DNA of 64,000 bases from Chryseobacterium gleum (GCA_945881835.1 CAMCVP010000006.1:1-64000); one strand, 5' to 3'; positions 20,501 to 29,865 are shown, numbered from the stretch's first letter. The notes: a model not told the origin generated them from the sequence alone. A program made the numbers and translations.

Positions 20501-20811
20501 TTCCATTCGCTTTCGGGTATCCCCAATCTGCGCGCACTTTTTTTTAAAAAGTCATTCTCAACTTTCAGTTGACCAATTTGTGCATAAAGCTTCTCCATTT
20601 CAGGGGAATCTTCATCTTGTATTTTACCCTTTTCACCACCGAAGACCGATGACATGTTTTCTAGAAATTCAGTTTTCCATTTTGAAATGGTGACTGGATT
20701 CACTTCAAAATGCTGGCTCAATTCGGCAAGCGTTTTTTGATTTTTTACAGCTTCTAAAGCCACCTTGGCCTTGAATTCCGGGCTGAATTTTCTTCGCGTT
20801 CTTTTTGTCAT
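20497..20811 (-). CDS. IS3-family transposase OrfA
   Basis: The 104-residue protein begins with a helix-turn-helix (RRKFSPEFKAKVALEAVKNQKTLAELSQHF and VNPVTISKWK), followed by a leucine-zipper-like helix (EMEKLYAQIGQLKVENDFLKK) and ends GIPESEWK. This is the standard OrfA of IS3-group elements. It can bind the IS ends but has no catalytic activity without OrfB, which is truncated here. Confidence 0.92.
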   Translation of the reverse strand: MTKRTRRKFSPEFKAKVALEAVKNQKTLAELSQHFEVNPVTISKWKTEFLENMSSVFGGEKGKIQDEDSPEMEKLYAQIGQLKVENDFLKKSARRLGIPESEWK

Positions 20812-20899
20812 GATTTAGTAAATTTAATTGTATTTCTTTAACTAAACTCATGGTTCAAGATTCACGAAGTATTACAATGAATACAAACAAGAATTTGAT

Positions 20900-22207
20900 T
20901 TACAGTTTCCGTCGTATGCCATATCTCTTGCTATTCAAATAATAACGCAAACCAAAACTCATATTGAAAAACCGCCCATTTAAAGCCGTATTTGTTTGTG
21001 CATTCTGAAGATCAAAACCAGAGGATTGAAGTGAATGACTATTGAATGTAGCATTGGCCATTAGCGAAATAGATTTCGAAATGCGATAAGAAGGATTAAT
21101 TGAAAATACTAAGGCATACATATCGTCGCCGTTCAAGAAGTTGTCGCTCAAATTATTCAAACTGTTTTCATTGTAATTTATTGCAAAGCCTAGTCCTAAT
21201 CCAAAAGCTAAATCCATATTACTGCTTTCGTTATTAAATATTCCAAGTGAGCGCATGTCAGCTATAATTTGATATGTCGTTTTGATATATTTAGAATTGA
21301 AGGAAGATTCATTCTTAGCCTCTTTAAATAAATCAAAAGCCACATCAAATCTTCCAAGATATCTTGAATTTGGATATTTGTGATTTGCACCAATATTAAA
21401 GTGACTAATGGAACTGCTTTTGAATTTATTAGATTCTACTTTGGTCTTTCCAGCGAAATGGATCCCAAAAGAGGCATCAAAAGTGGTAAAAAAACGCAAC
21501 TTATTGTTGATGTATTTTATATCTCTGCTGAAATAATGAAAAGTCTCAGGTATTATTCGAATACCTATATTTAAAGTTCTCAAGGAACCCTTAAATGCGG
21601 TATTAACTATGGAATTTGTAAAATCAAACGTCACTGATTGAGCAGAATGATTGACTATCGTGAACGATGTAAATAACTTAACTTTTTCACTAATCTCTAT
21701 ACTTGGACAGATTCGGAAGCTTACATTGAACATGTCATCGGCATTACTTAAAAAAGTATTGTCGCCACTTGGATATTGTTTACTTTTCATAAACGAATAA
21801 CCCAATCCCATACCTAAATCACAATCAAACATTTGCCAGAATATCTTTTTATTGATAACCGCTTTATTTGTTCTACCCCAACCAATAATATTTTTAATAT
21901 TCGCGTTTAAATAAGCTGTTGACCTGAAATAGTTCGTATGAAACGGAAGTGATTTAGAGCTGTTAACCAATCGAACGCTGGACAATTCAAATCTGCCTCC
22001 GATCTTGTTATTTGTGAAATAATTAGTCCACCCAAATGTGAAATTTGAAACAGCGAGATTTTTGGACTTGTATCCCTCTGAAATTTGACGGAGACCGAAA
22101 CTATTGCCAAAACCAAAGTCGCTTGAGGATTTTAATTTATTAACATCTCTCTGCGTGAACGCAACAATAGAAACGATTGACAATAGAATGGTAAAAATAA
22201 AATTCAT
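20900..22207 (-). CDS. Truncated two-repeat barrel protein, paralog of the OmpA-domain gene at 22427
   Basis: The reading starts at ATG 22207 with a signal peptide (MNFIFTILLSIVSIVAFTQ); a GTG seven codons upstream is rejected. The 435 residues contain two copies of a roughly 200-residue beta-rich repeat (DFGFGNSFGLRQI, then DASFGIHFAGKT), matching repeats 1 and 2 of the downstream paralog almost segment by segment. It stops as SKRYGIRRKL where the paralog enters repeat 3, 24 bp from the end of an IS remnant. It has no OmpA domain and so cannot anchor to peptidoglycan. It is either a disrupted copy or a shortened working version. Confidence 0.75.
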   Translation of the reverse strand: MNFIFTILLSIVSIVAFTQRDVNKLKSSSDFGFGNSFGLRQISEGYKSKNLAVSNFTFGWTNYFTNNKIGGRFELSSVRLVNSSKSLPFHTNYFRSTAYLNANIKNIIGWGRTNKAVINKKIFWQMFDCDLGMGLGYSFMKSKQYPSGDNTFLSNADDMFNVSFRICPSIEISEKVKLFTSFTIVNHSAQSVTFDFTNSIVNTAFKGSLRTLNIGIRIIPETFHYFSRDIKYINNKLRFFTTFDASFGIHFAGKTKVESNKFKSSSISHFNIGANHKYPNSRYLGRFDVAFDLFKEAKNESSFNSKYIKTTYQIIADMRSLGIFNNESSNMDLAFGLGLGFAINYNENSLNNLSDNFLNGDDMYALVFSINPSYRISKSISLMANATFNSHSLQSSGFDLQNAQTNTALNGRFFNMSFGLRYYLNSKRYGIRRKL

Positions 22208-22383
22208 TTTTATGGAGTAATTTAACACTTAAAATACGACATAAAATCATTAACCATAATTCATCTAGAAAGATAATATAATTTGTAGCTGAATTATTAC
22301 TCAAATCGTATTTTTCAAGAGGAATTCTAAGCAATAATGATGAGAATTAAACAAATAGAAAAAGAAATCAAATGTATCTAAAT

Positions 22384-22413
22384 AAAAAAGCGGCAACTCA
22401 ACCGCCTTTTCTT
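22384..22413 (-). terminator. Intrinsic terminator of the OmpA-domain gene
   Basis: The stem is AAAAGCGG / CCGCCTTTT with one bulged base, flanked by A and T tracts, 14 bp beyond the stop at 22427. Confidence 0.7.
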
Positions 22414-22426
22414 TATAACTCTATTC

Positions 22427-24835
22427 TCAGTTTTTAACAAATTCAATATCTACACGACGGTTCTTTTTTCTTCCTTCAGCTGTTTCATTTGAAGCAACAG
22501 GACGAGTGATACCGTAATATTCAATTTTCACTTTTTCTCCAGATATACCTTGTGAAATCAGATATGCTTTAACATTAGCAGCTCGCTTGCGAGATAACGC
22601 CATATTGTACTCGGGAGAACCTGTAATATCCGTGTGGCCACTTACCACCACTGATAAGAATTTATTATTCTTCAATTCCAGGGCTAAATCTTTTAGAATT
22701 TGTTTTTGAGATTCAGGCACTTCTGTAGAATTAGAAGGGTAATCGGAAACAGGATTTCTAGAAACTTTAGTTCGCAATTCAGGAGTTGGGCTTGGCTCAA
22801 CAACCGGAGTTGGCACTACAACTGGCTCTGGAGTTGGTTCTACAACTGGTTCTGGTGTTGGCTCAACAACTGGTTCTGGTGTTGGCTCAACAACAACAAG
22901 CTTAGAAATTGTGTCAACAGGAGTTACAGCTAAAACAGCGCGTGGCTTTGTACTCTTAAGTGTATAAGATACTCCAACACTCGCATTCATTAATCTTCCG
23001 TTAAACATTGTTTTGTTAACTGACTCTGACATATCGTATGTCAAAGATTGAAGCGAATGAGATATGTACGTGTAAGCTGCAAATACTGACAAGCGATCAG
23101 ATACTTGGAAAGTAGGAACAACCTTAGCCGCTAAATTCATCATGTCATCACCTTTGGTAATGAAATAGTCTTTTTGGTCGCCACCTCTGAAAGTACTTGC
23201 ACCAATTCCAATACCAAATTGAACATCGAATTTTTTGGCAGGTCGAGTGGAAGAAAGGGACTGTCTGAATTGATTTTGAACAGTTGTCATTAAGAAGTAG
23301 TTCGCTCTAAAATAATTCGAAGAAGGACTCACCGAAGAAGAGTTTGAGCCTAAAGCGTCAAATGCAAATTCGAATCTACCGAAATAAATTGGGTTAATAA
23401 ACGGGTGGTTCAACCCTACGGCAACATGTTTACCTGGAGTTGCTTTCAATGTAAACTTATCTGCAATAGGTGTTCCTGCAAAATGACTTCCAACAGCTGC
23501 GTCAACCGTCCACAATCGAGGTATGCGATTTGCAATTTCTGATGTGTAATTTGTTCTACGATCAGCCAAGTTAAACCTTAAACCCATGCTCATGTTCATG
23601 AATCTCCCATTCAGAGCACTGTTCGATTGTCCTACTGACATATTCCAAGTGCTTGACTGCAACGAGTGACTTGTGAAAGACGCATTTGCAATCAAAGAAA
23701 TGTATTTTGAAATTTTGTACGAAGGACTAACACTAAATACTAGAGCGTACATATCATCTCCATTTAAGAAAATGTCGCTTATTCTTTCAGAAGTTTCAGC
23801 GTTGTACATAGTAGCAAACCCTAATCCTGCTCCAAAAGCCAAATCAAATTTATTCTCCTCGTTGTTTACTCCTCTTAATGTTCGCATATCAGCAATAATC
23901 TGATAAGTAGTGCGGAAGTAATTTGTAGTAAATGGTGTTTGACCATCGATTTCTTTAAATGTATCAAAGCCAATGTCGAATCTACCGAAAAGTCTTGAGT
24001 TGGGGAATTTGTGATTTGCTCCAACATTTAAGTGACCAAGAGTTCCTTTAAATTTTTGTGACAAATCTTCTGTTTTTCCCGCAAAATGATTCCCAATTGA
24101 CGCATCGAATGAAGTAAAGAAATGCCATTTCTTATGTTCATCTTTCAAAGTGCGATCGTATGTTCTTTCAGTTCCTGGTGTAAATCTAATTCCAACATTT
24201 AATGTTCTGAATGCACCATTGAAAGCTGTGTTGTCTATAGAATTACTGAAATCAAAAGTTGAAGATTGAGCAGAATGATTGATTCTGGTGTACGAAGCAA
24301 ACAATTTTATTCCTTCGCTAATCTCAATACTTGGTGCTACTCGGAAACTAATATTCAACATATCATCCGCCTTGCGTAAGTAAGGTGAATCACTCACGGG
24401 CACAAGTTTGCTCGTCATGGCCGAATAACCAATTCCCATTCCCAAGTCTATGTCAAAAGCTTGCCAAAAAGTTTTCTTATCTACCTCGCCTCTGTTTGTT
24501 TTTCCCCATCCCGAAAGATTCTTCAAACTTGCGTTCAAATAGTACGTTGAACGGAAATAACTTGTTTGAAATGGCGACGAAAGTGAATTGTTAACCATTT
24601 TATCGTAAGACAATTCAAGTCTACCTCCGAATTTGTTGTTCGTGAAGTAATTTGTCCAACCTAAAGTTAGGTTTGATGCCGTTAAAGCGTTAACATTGAA
24701 CCCTTCATCAATTTGACGCAAACCAAAGTGGTTTCCGAAACCCAAATCAAATGAAGATTCTAGTTTCTTCGTGCTGTGTTGCGAAAAAGCCAAAAGCGAG
24801 AGGCTTAAGAAGAATAATGTGAAAAATGATTTCAT
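22427..24835 (-). CDS. Three tandem barrel-like repeats plus OmpA peptidoglycan-binding domain
   Basis: From ATG 24835 (MKSFFTLFFLSLSLLAFSQ signal) the protein has 802 residues; an ATG 11 codons upstream is less likely. After the signal come three repeats of about 200 residues, opening with FDLGFGNHFGLR, FDASIGNHFAGKT and VDAAVGSHFAGTP. Each carries LGWTNYF/LGANHKFPN-like strands, SNYFR(T/A) strands, a GDDMY/DMLN loop and a SLQSST(D/N) strand. A TPEPVVEP linker in several copies (about residues 650-685) joins an OmpA-C domain with VVSGHTDITG, KRAANVKAYL and NRRVDIEF. It is probably an outer-membrane protein tied to the cell wall; fusing three barrel-like units is unusual. Confidence 0.82.
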   Translation of the reverse strand: MKSFFTLFFLSLSLLAFSQHSTKKLESSFDLGFGNHFGLRQIDEGFNVNALTASNLTLGWTNYFTNNKFGGRLELSYDKMVNNSLSSPFQTSYFRSTYYLNASLKNLSGWGKTNRGEVDKKTFWQAFDIDLGMGIGYSAMTSKLVPVSDSPYLRKADDMLNISFRVAPSIEISEGIKLFASYTRINHSAQSSTFDFSNSIDNTAFNGAFRTLNVGIRFTPGTERTYDRTLKDEHKKWHFFTSFDASIGNHFAGKTEDLSQKFKGTLGHLNVGANHKFPNSRLFGRFDIGFDTFKEIDGQTPFTTNYFRTTYQIIADMRTLRGVNNEENKFDLAFGAGLGFATMYNAETSERISDIFLNGDDMYALVFSVSPSYKISKYISLIANASFTSHSLQSSTWNMSVGQSNSALNGRFMNMSMGLRFNLADRRTNYTSEIANRIPRLWTVDAAVGSHFAGTPIADKFTLKATPGKHVAVGLNHPFINPIYFGRFEFAFDALGSNSSSVSPSSNYFRANYFLMTTVQNQFRQSLSSTRPAKKFDVQFGIGIGASTFRGGDQKDYFITKGDDMMNLAAKVVPTFQVSDRLSVFAAYTYISHSLQSLTYDMSESVNKTMFNGRLMNASVGVSYTLKSTKPRAVLAVTPVDTISKLVVVEPTPEPVVEPTPEPVVEPTPEPVVVPTPVVEPSPTPELRTKVSRNPVSDYPSNSTEVPESQKQILKDLALELKNNKFLSVVVSGHTDITGSPEYNMALSRKRAANVKAYLISQGISGEKVKIEYYGITRPVASNETAEGRKKNRRVDIEFVKN

Positions 24836-24957
24836 TTCAAATTTTTTAGTGGGACAAATGTAGTTCATTTATTCGAAATATATTGCCTGTTAACAATTTA
24901 ATAATAGGATTTTGTGATACTTTAGCATGTATTTTTGATCTCATAAATTTGAAAGTG

Positions 24958-26016
24958 ATGCGAAGTGAATCTAGAATTTTTGTAGCAGGGCATAATGGTT
25001 TGGTTGGAAATGCTATTGTCAAGGGGTTGCGCTCTAAAGGATATAACAATATTATTTGTAAAAGCAGACAGGAATTAGACTTGTTAAATCTATCTAAAGT
25101 TCAGGAATTTTTCCAAAATGAAAGTCCGGAATATGTTTTTTTGGCCGCTGCTAAAGTTGGAGGAATTGTTGCGAACAATACCTATCGGGCAGATTTCCTT
25201 CTAGAGAACTTAACCATTCAAAACAACGTAATTTCTTGTTCGTACAATGCTGGAGTTACAAAACTTTTATTTCTTGGAAGCACCTGTATTTATCCAAAAA
25301 ATGCTCCACAACCTTTAAACGAGAATTCACTTTTGACGAGCGAATTAGAATACACGAATGAGCCATATGCTATTGCAAAAATTGCAGGAATTAAATTGTG
25401 CGAGAGTTATAATATTCAATACGGAACGAATTTCATTTCGGTAATGCCAACCAATTTATATGGTCCTGGCGATAACTATAATTTTGAAAAATCTCACGTT
25501 CTTCCTGCATTGATGCGTAAGATATACTTGGCAAAGTGCCTTCAAGATAAAAATGAATTGGCTATTCTGAGTGATTTAAATTTAAATGATTTTAAAGAAG
25601 CTAGAGATTATTTAAATTCAATTGGGGTGGCTGATGGTGTTGTAAACATATGGGGGTCAGGAAGACCAATGCGCGAGTTTATGTGGTCAGAAGATATGGC
25701 CAATGCTTGCATTCACGTTATGCAAAATGTGAATTTTTCGGATCTAAAAACTTCAGGCGAAATTCGTAATACGCACATTAACATCGGCACTGGCGAGGAA
25801 ATTTCAATTGCAGATCTTGCCGTTTTAATTTCCGAAGTTGTTGGTTACACTGGGGAATTTCATTTCGATTCTTCTAAGCCCGATGGAACAATGCGTAAAC
25901 TTACCGATGTTTCGAAATTGCATGCTTTGGGTTTCAAACATGATGTATCATTGTCACAAGGAATCGAGCGAGTATACAACTGGTATCTTGAAAATTCACT
26001 AACTGCCAAACATTAA
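24958..26016 (+). CDS. fcl: GDP-L-fucose synthase
   Basis: From ATG 24958 the protein is 352 residues (MRSESRIFVAGHNGLVG). It is an SDR-fold epimerase/reductase turning GDP-4-keto-6-deoxymannose into GDP-L-fucose. Visible: NAD(P) motif GHNGLVG, catalytic Ser in GSTCIYP, YAIAK with the Tyr-x3-Lys pair, and NLYGPGDNY. A roughly 30-residue insertion (LSDLNLNDFKEARDYLNSIG) before VNIWGSGRPMREF is typical of this subfamily. The 25 residues from an upstream start look unlike the family. It ends directly against the acetyltransferase gene. Confidence 0.9.
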   Translation: MRSESRIFVAGHNGLVGNAIVKGLRSKGYNNIICKSRQELDLLNLSKVQEFFQNESPEYVFLAAAKVGGIVANNTYRADFLLENLTIQNNVISCSYNAGVTKLLFLGSTCIYPKNAPQPLNENSLLTSELEYTNEPYAIAKIAGIKLCESYNIQYGTNFISVMPTNLYGPGDNYNFEKSHVLPALMRKIYLAKCLQDKNELAILSDLNLNDFKEARDYLNSIGVADGVVNIWGSGRPMREFMWSEDMANACIHVMQNVNFSDLKTSGEIRNTHINIGTGEEISIADLAVLISEVVGYTGEFHFDSSKPDGTMRKLTDVSKLHALGFKHDVSLSQGIERVYNWYLENSLTAKH

Positions 26017-26583
26017 TTGAAAACCATTCTTTATTTAATCTACTTGCCAATCAATGCAATTTGGCTAACACTTCAAGGGGTTTCCTTTTGGAAGGTACAT
26101 TGTTATGGGTTCTTGTTTGTTTCAAATAAAGGACAATTCAAACTAGGTAAAGACTTCCTAGTCAACTCACACCGATTCGCGAATATTATTGGAAGTGGAT
26201 CTTCCTCTTCTATTATGATTGGGAACAATGCGAAACTTACAATTGGTGAAGATGTCGGTTTTTCTAATTCCACCATTTGCTGTCGCGAAGAAATCACAAT
26301 CGGTGATCACACCATTATTGGAGGAAACTCAAAAATTTGGGACACTGATTTTCATCCAACTTCTATCGAGCAAAGAAAGATTGATATAGATTCAAACGCG
26401 AAAACCTCCCCTATTTACATTGGAAAATATGTATTCATTGGGGCTGATGTAACGATTATGAAGGGAGTCTCTATTGGAGATTTTGCCGTTATTGGCGCAG
26501 GAAGTGTTGTACGGTCGAACATTCCAGACAATGAAGTTTGGGCAGGAAACCCTGCTGTTTTCTTTAAGAAACTATCGAAATAA
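26017..26583 (+). CDS. Hexapeptide-repeat acyltransferase
   Basis: The 188-residue protein begins at TTG 26017, immediately after the fcl stop, so the two are probably co-translated. After a hydrophobic N-terminus the left-handed beta-helix repeats are clear (IGNNAKLTIGEDV, IGDHTIIGGNSKIW, IGKYVFIGADVTIMKGVSIGDFAVIGAGSVV). The likely catalytic His lies in DTDFHPTS. It resembles the WcaF/maltose acetyltransferase group used to O-acetylate surface sugars, consistent with the fucose gene beside it. Confidence 0.82.
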   Translation: MKTILYLIYLPINAIWLTLQGVSFWKVHCYGFLFVSNKGQFKLGKDFLVNSHRFANIIGSGSSSSIMIGNNAKLTIGEDVGFSNSTICCREEITIGDHTIIGGNSKIWDTDFHPTSIEQRKIDIDSNAKTSPIYIGKYVFIGADVTIMKGVSIGDFAVIGAGSVVRSNIPDNEVWAGNPAVFFKKLSK

Positions 26584-26584
26584 A

Positions 26585-26610
26585 AAAAGGCTGGAAAGTT
26601 CCAGCCTTTT
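26585..26610. terminator. Bidirectional terminator
   Basis: A perfect 11-bp stem (AAAAGGCTGGA with its complement, AAGT loop) lies between the convergent acetyltransferase and protease genes. Confidence 0.9.
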
Positions 26611-26627
26611 AATTGAAATTCTAACTA

Positions 26628-29603
26628 CTATTTCTTGATGATGCTTAATGTCTCTAAGTTCTTCCTGTTTTGTCTAAGAACAATTTGGTAAGATCCCTTC
26701 GCCCATTTTTCTGATGGAATTGAAATGTTCTGAAGTTGTGTTCCGTATTCATGAACCGGAATTGAATAAACGGTTCTTCCAACAGCATCTAAAACCAAAA
26801 CCTCCATTGATTCAGGTTTTGAAAGTTGGAATTGAATATTAGTAGAAGTTGTTGTTGGATTTGGAAATGCAACAGCATTAAACACATTTACCGAAGTTTC
26901 CTCAACTCCAATGACTGCATCTTCATAGACGATAAAATCATCCAAAGCTCCTTCAACCAATGAGCCTCCATTCAAATTGACTGTTGGACGAAGACTGTCA
27001 CTAGCTATAAACTGAAGCTTCATTTGTGCTGTCGGTGTCATGAAATCACTTACGTGGAATGCATTTCTTCTCCAACGCATATCACTGGTTTTTGTGTTTT
27101 CAACATAAGTCCATGTAGCACCATTATCGTTACTCATACGAACTTGCCAGTAATCTGCACCTGGATTTGCACCCCCTGGAGGGCTATTGGTATACCATCT
27201 GTAATAGCTGATGATTGGATTTGTAAAACTTGATAAATCAATTGTAGTTGTTTGAAGCGTTGTTCTTCCACCATCAACATCATTTTCTCCAATGCCTCCT
27301 CCTATTGTTCCGTTTCCTGTGAAGAAGCAATACTCTCCGGCTGGAGTAACTTGATCTCCCGTTTGAACAATTGTTCCTGGGGCCACATCCACTGTAGCGC
27401 TAGGAATTGGAATTTCTAACAACCAAATACCTGTAGTTGCATTGTCACCAGCCACACCTGTTTGCCATGCGCCCCAATCTTCGTTATTATCGCAATCGTG
27501 ACGTCCAACTTCGTTCACACCAATTAACATTATATGTGGAATTGTTGGAAATAAAGCTTGATGAGCACCAACAGGATTAACCGTTCCAACTGAACCGTTA
27601 ACATCGTTAGCCGTAAAGAAATATTTCAGAATTGTTCCGGGACCGAATCCGTCGAATGTAGTTTCGAAAGATCCCGATGCATCTGTCATTGCAGAGACTT
27701 GCCAAGCTGCATTGTTCACCTGATAGTGACAGTTAACATCTGTCAAATATTGAGTGTAAGGGAAGAATAAATCCAAGTCCGCAGAAAGCGTGATTGGAAC
27801 AATCGGTTCTCCGTAATTTGAAGGTGTGTGGGATATTACTGCAGGTGAAATAAGCGTTATTCCATGTAGATAGAAACCTTGAACTATTGCATTTCCATTT
27901 GGAGTTCCGTTTGTAATATCTCCGTCGTTATCGTCGGCTAGTAAAACATCTAACAAAATATCGGTAAAGGCCTCCCCTTCGTTTCCGTCTGCAGCTTCTG
28001 CTTGCAAACCAGCGTAGGCTTCAACAAATAAAGGCATTGTATTATTCCAATCACCACCCATTAATAAGTGCGTATCATACCAAGCTCCCATAATTATTTC
28101 ACCATCTGCATGCACCTCACCAACTAAATCTTGTGGATAAACCTTACGCTCGGTGTCATATCTTCTTATTCCGTCTTGGTTATCTGTATAGAAACCAATA
28201 CCAACAACAGGATTATCAATTAAAGAGATTCCCCAATAATCTGCGTAACCTTCTCCTATGGCTCCATTCATAAAGAATGAACCTAAACTTTGATAATAGT
28301 TATCGTTAATTCCATGTCCATATTCGTGAAAAACAACATCGGCCAATAAACTCGTTGCATTACAACCGTTACCGATTGCATAAAAGTTAATTGAACTTCC
28401 ATCATAGAACGCATTGCAATCACCAGTGGTTAAATCAATGTTGGTTGGAAGTTGGAAATCCATTCCTGTAAAGTTTGGCATCCAAAATTTGCAATGGTCA
28501 TGAATTCGGTTCACACTCTTGTAGGCCGAAAGTTCACGCACATTAGCAGCTGTTGTCATATCAATTGTGTTCAAACCTGCTTGAAGTGTCACATTCTTTT
28601 GTGGAGTTACTCCGTTTGTATTTACAGTGCTCCAAGGCCCTTCAAGTCGAATAATTGCATTCGCGCCAGCATTTACACCTATGGTTGCTCCGCCTGTCAA
28701 ACCCATGGTATAGTCCGTTCCTGATACCGTAACATAAATGTTGTTCAGTCCTTCTGTTGTAATTACACCATAAGGATTCGTCATGTACACATCGCCATTA
28801 ACTTGAACATCAACAACCAATTCTTCTGCACCAGATTTCTTCGGACCTCCTTCTGCATGCGAAACCAAATTCTTTCGCATTACTATTTTTCCTGAAATAG
28901 CATCTACATAAGTTAAGTAGCGTTGAGGAACATTTTGTGAATTTCGTGTCGCAACAGTTACCGAATAAATTTTACGGTAATCGAAAGAAGTTGCGGTTGG
29001 AACAGGTAAAATGAAAAGCTCAGCTGTTGATTGAATGGTTTCAATAGTTGAAGTTATTCCTTGTTGAGCAGCCAAACGCGCTTGTTGTTCTCCAATAGCA
29101 GGCTTATCTTCCATTTGAATATTCGGATGCACACCGAATGCGAACTGAACCACTTTGCCATTGACCAACTTCACAGAGGATTTACTAAAAAGTACTTTCA
29201 TTCCATTGAAAGTCTGATCGAAAACAACATTTGTAAATTTACTGGTCTTAACTTCTGGTCTTGCAGAAATCTGAACAGTCCCAGAGCAAAACGACTGATT
29301 CATTTGATTTAAAAATGAGATCGCTTTATCAGTATCGGAAGAACCAACAACATCAATCGGATTTCCAAATGCCTTTGTTGGCATTCCTGTTCTTTCAGAG
29401 AAGAGCGAAGTCCATTTTGGATGCGCTCCTTGAAACGCCTTCCAAACAGAAGAATTCGATAGAGTCATTTGTTTGTCGGCATGATATGCAACTTCAGATT
29501 GATAGAGTCTTACTTCCAATGGATCGAAATTTCTTTCAATATCGTTTTGTCCAAAGATGGAAAAAGATAAAAACAACGAAAGGCCTAAAAATATCTTACG
29601 CAT
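26628..29603 (-). CDS. Secreted M36-type metalloprotease with T9SS sorting domain
   Basis: The 991-residue precursor has a signal peptide (residues 1-18) and a pro-region with an FTP-like segment (FDQTFNGMKVLFSKSSVKLV). The fungalysin-type catalytic core carries zinc motif HEYGHGIND near residue 425, and the third ligand is in GAIGEGYADYWG. Two beta-rich modules follow, then a C-terminal sorting domain (VAFPNPTTTSTNIQFQL ... KGSYQIVLRQ). It should be exported across the outer membrane by the T9SS as a digestive or virulence-type protease. It is flanked by terminators and likely stands alone. Confidence 0.9.
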   Translation of the reverse strand: MRKIFLGLSLFLSFSIFGQNDIERNFDPLEVRLYQSEVAYHADKQMTLSNSSVWKAFQGAHPKWTSLFSERTGMPTKAFGNPIDVVGSSDTDKAISFLNQMNQSFCSGTVQISARPEVKTSKFTNVVFDQTFNGMKVLFSKSSVKLVNGKVVQFAFGVHPNIQMEDKPAIGEQQARLAAQQGITSTIETIQSTAELFILPVPTATSFDYRKIYSVTVATRNSQNVPQRYLTYVDAISGKIVMRKNLVSHAEGGPKKSGAEELVVDVQVNGDVYMTNPYGVITTEGLNNIYVTVSGTDYTMGLTGGATIGVNAGANAIIRLEGPWSTVNTNGVTPQKNVTLQAGLNTIDMTTAANVRELSAYKSVNRIHDHCKFWMPNFTGMDFQLPTNIDLTTGDCNAFYDGSSINFYAIGNGCNATSLLADVVFHEYGHGINDNYYQSLGSFFMNGAIGEGYADYWGISLIDNPVVGIGFYTDNQDGIRRYDTERKVYPQDLVGEVHADGEIIMGAWYDTHLLMGGDWNNTMPLFVEAYAGLQAEAADGNEGEAFTDILLDVLLADDNDGDITNGTPNGNAIVQGFYLHGITLISPAVISHTPSNYGEPIVPITLSADLDLFFPYTQYLTDVNCHYQVNNAAWQVSAMTDASGSFETTFDGFGPGTILKYFFTANDVNGSVGTVNPVGAHQALFPTIPHIMLIGVNEVGRHDCDNNEDWGAWQTGVAGDNATTGIWLLEIPIPSATVDVAPGTIVQTGDQVTPAGEYCFFTGNGTIGGGIGENDVDGGRTTLQTTTIDLSSFTNPIISYYRWYTNSPPGGANPGADYWQVRMSNDNGATWTYVENTKTSDMRWRRNAFHVSDFMTPTAQMKLQFIASDSLRPTVNLNGGSLVEGALDDFIVYEDAVIGVEETSVNVFNAVAFPNPTTTSTNIQFQLSKPESMEVLVLDAVGRTVYSIPVHEYGTQLQNISIPSEKWAKGSYQIVLRQNRKNLETLSIIKK

Positions 29604-29659
29604 GTTGATTAAGGTTTATGGACCTAAGAAACGAAGAAATCTTGAAACAAAAAAGCGAA

Positions 29660-29818
29660 TTACTTTTTCTTTTCGGCCAAAAGAGAAAACATACTTTGCA
29701 TTAATTCTTCACGAGCCAACAACTCACGCTCGAGCTTTTCCTTTTGCGCTTTTACCTCATTCAATTCATTTTGAAGAGGATTTACAGAAGCCGGAGTAGA
29801 ATTATTCTTGTTTTCCAT
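29660..29818 (-). CDS. Small coiled-coil protein, 52 residues
   Basis: An ATG at 29818 opens 52 codons ending TAA at 29660. The product begins MENKNNSTPASVNPLQNEL and continues as one charged heptad-patterned helix (LNEVKAQKEKLERELLAREE and LMQSMFSLLAEKKK). Low-complexity polar N-terminus plus a single amphipathic helix is typical of small multimerising proteins. It lies on the same strand as, and 57 bp upstream of, the protease gene. No family is recognised, so it is a hypothetical protein supported by composition and clean start/stop only. Confidence 0.55.
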   Translation of the reverse strand: MENKNNSTPASVNPLQNELNEVKAQKEKLERELLAREELMQSMFSLLAEKKK

Positions 29819-29865
29819 GGTTATGAGATGAACAAATATATTTCAATTTATCTGAAATCCGAACT

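Larger units (their letters stand above)
20385..20876 (-). mobile_element. IS3-family element with internal deletion
   Basis: The ends share the terminal inverted repeat TGTAATACT (20385-20393 and, inverted, 20868-20876), with weaker similarity further inward (TTGGAAC against CTTGAACC). Inside are an intact orfA and only the first 26 codons of orfB, so about 800 bp of the usual IS3-type element is missing. The 3-bp flanks (CCG on the left, ATG on the right) do not match as a target duplication, which fits a deletion at or near one end. It lies between the truncated OmpA-like gene and its putative C-terminal remnant. Confidence 0.8.

Noticed and set aside
20400-20693. Plus-strand frame over the IS remnant
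   Set aside because: It is antisense to orfA, which has a clear transposase match.
20382-20879. Target site duplication around the IS remnant
   Set aside because: The 3-bp flanks CCG and ATG do not match, so no duplication can be claimed.
22700-22933. Trp-rich frame over the OmpA linker
   Set aside because: It is the opposite strand of the PTPEPVVE repeats and has no start context or homology.
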